Below are positions 5,543 through 5,835 of a DNA stretch of 5,835 bases, one piece after another (position 1 is the stretch's first letter; every line of letters begins with the position of its first letter). The translations under genes and the position numbers were made by a program. The notes below the pieces were generated by a model. The model saw nothing but the letters and a program-made list of their open reading frames with translations, was not told the DNA's origin and ran no database searches. The DNA comes from Kosmotogaceae bacterium UBA1373 (GTDB lineage Bacteria; Thermotogota; Thermotogae; Petrotogales; Kosmotogaceae): positions 1-5,835 of the forward strand of contig DBRH01000050.1 in NCBI GenBank assembly GCA_002305955.1, in the 5' to 3' direction.

Positions 5543-5835
5543 GACCTCTCGCCCCCTTTCTTTCTGTATATCACGTTGATCAGAACGAACAGTCCTATGA
5601 TCGCGAGCATAACCAGAAAGTAGATCCATGAGAGGGCCGAGGCGTAGCCCAGCCCCTTTTCCGGTCTGTACATGTCAGTCTGTATCTTCTGGATCACGGC
5701 GCTTGTGGAGAAGGTGGAGACGGTCACTATCGTATATACGATGTTTATGAAGGTTATAGGGATGAGCGAGGGGATCGTCAGCTTCCAGAGGATCTGCCAG
5801 CCGGAAGCCCCGTCGATCCTGGCCGCTTCGTACAT
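5539..5835 (-). CDS. Carbohydrate ABC transporter permease, MalF-type, C-terminal part (truncated by window edge)
   Basis: The last 98 residues of a sugar ABC permease; the rest lies beyond the right edge. The fragment opens inside the EAA loop: YEAARIDGASGWQILWKLTIP, the docking site for the ATPase. The Met at the edge is an internal residue of that motif, not a start. Two membrane segments follow (about residues 25-47 and 70-90), and the chain ends in the basic tail YRKKGGERS. It pairs with the MalG-type permease encoded immediately downstream, with which it overlaps by four bases. The upstream position in a two-permease set and the loop's spelling support a MalF-type assignment, but without the N-terminal half this is less certain than the permease call itself. 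Confidence 0.9.
   Translation of the reverse strand: MYEAARIDGASGWQILWKLTIPSLIPITFINIVYTIVTVSTFSTSAVIQKIQTDMYRPEKGLGYASALSWIYFLVMLAIIGLFVLINVIYRKKGGERS
5540..5559 (-). promoter_or_regulatory. Ribosome binding site and TTG start / TGA stop overlap between the two permease genes
   Basis: On the minus strand AAAGGGGG (5552-5559) is followed, after 9 bases, by TTG, which shares bases with the TGA stop of the upstream permease. A second purine run, GAGAGG, is only 2 bases from the TTG. The arrangement points to translational coupling and is the reason for choosing this start. Confidence 0.6.

Overview
The window looks like chromosomal DNA of a bacterium in the Thermotogota, with Mesotoga or a close relative as my best guess. 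That rests on the protein sequences, on the mix of a mid-GC backbone with a GC-richer sugar operon, and on a feeling of familiarity with the intergenic repeat. It is an inference, not something the bases prove. No rRNA, tRNA, CRISPR array or transposase gene is visible.

Layout from left to right. (1) Positions 1-234, minus strand: the first 78 residues of a TetR-family repressor, cut off by the window edge. An inverted-repeat operator in front of it encloses the -10 box of its own promoter. (2) Positions 235-553: the intergenic stretch, holding that operator, one copy of a 45-bp dispersed repeat, and a short promoter and strong ribosome binding site for the next gene. (3) Positions 554-1897, plus strand: a complete MgtE magnesium channel gene. 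(4) Positions 1898-2186: a gene-free gap between convergent genes, with the second copy of the 45-bp repeat followed by GC-rich sequence full of short repeats. (5) Positions 2187-5835, minus strand: the distal end of a carbohydrate operon. In transcription order it holds the end of a MalF-type ABC permease, a MalG-type ABC permease, a secreted glycoamylase-like (PF10091) glycoside hydrolase, and a second hydrolase of the same family without a signal peptide. Genes overlap by 4 bases or are separated by 2-6 bases, so this is one transcription unit.

How the operon probably works: the secreted hydrolase cuts a polysaccharide (probably a beta-glucan) outside the membrane, the MalF/MalG-type importer brings the oligosaccharides in, and the cytoplasmic paralogue finishes them or acts on a related linkage. 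The solute-binding protein and the first permease's start would lie to the right of the window. The ATPase is not seen either.

The most interesting points are the secreted/cytoplasmic paralogue pair with an acidic-residue pattern that differs from my recollection of the characterised GH144 beta-1,2-glucanases, the 45-bp direct repeat flanking mgtE whose differences are mostly silent in one reading frame, and a sharp GC change just after the second repeat copy.
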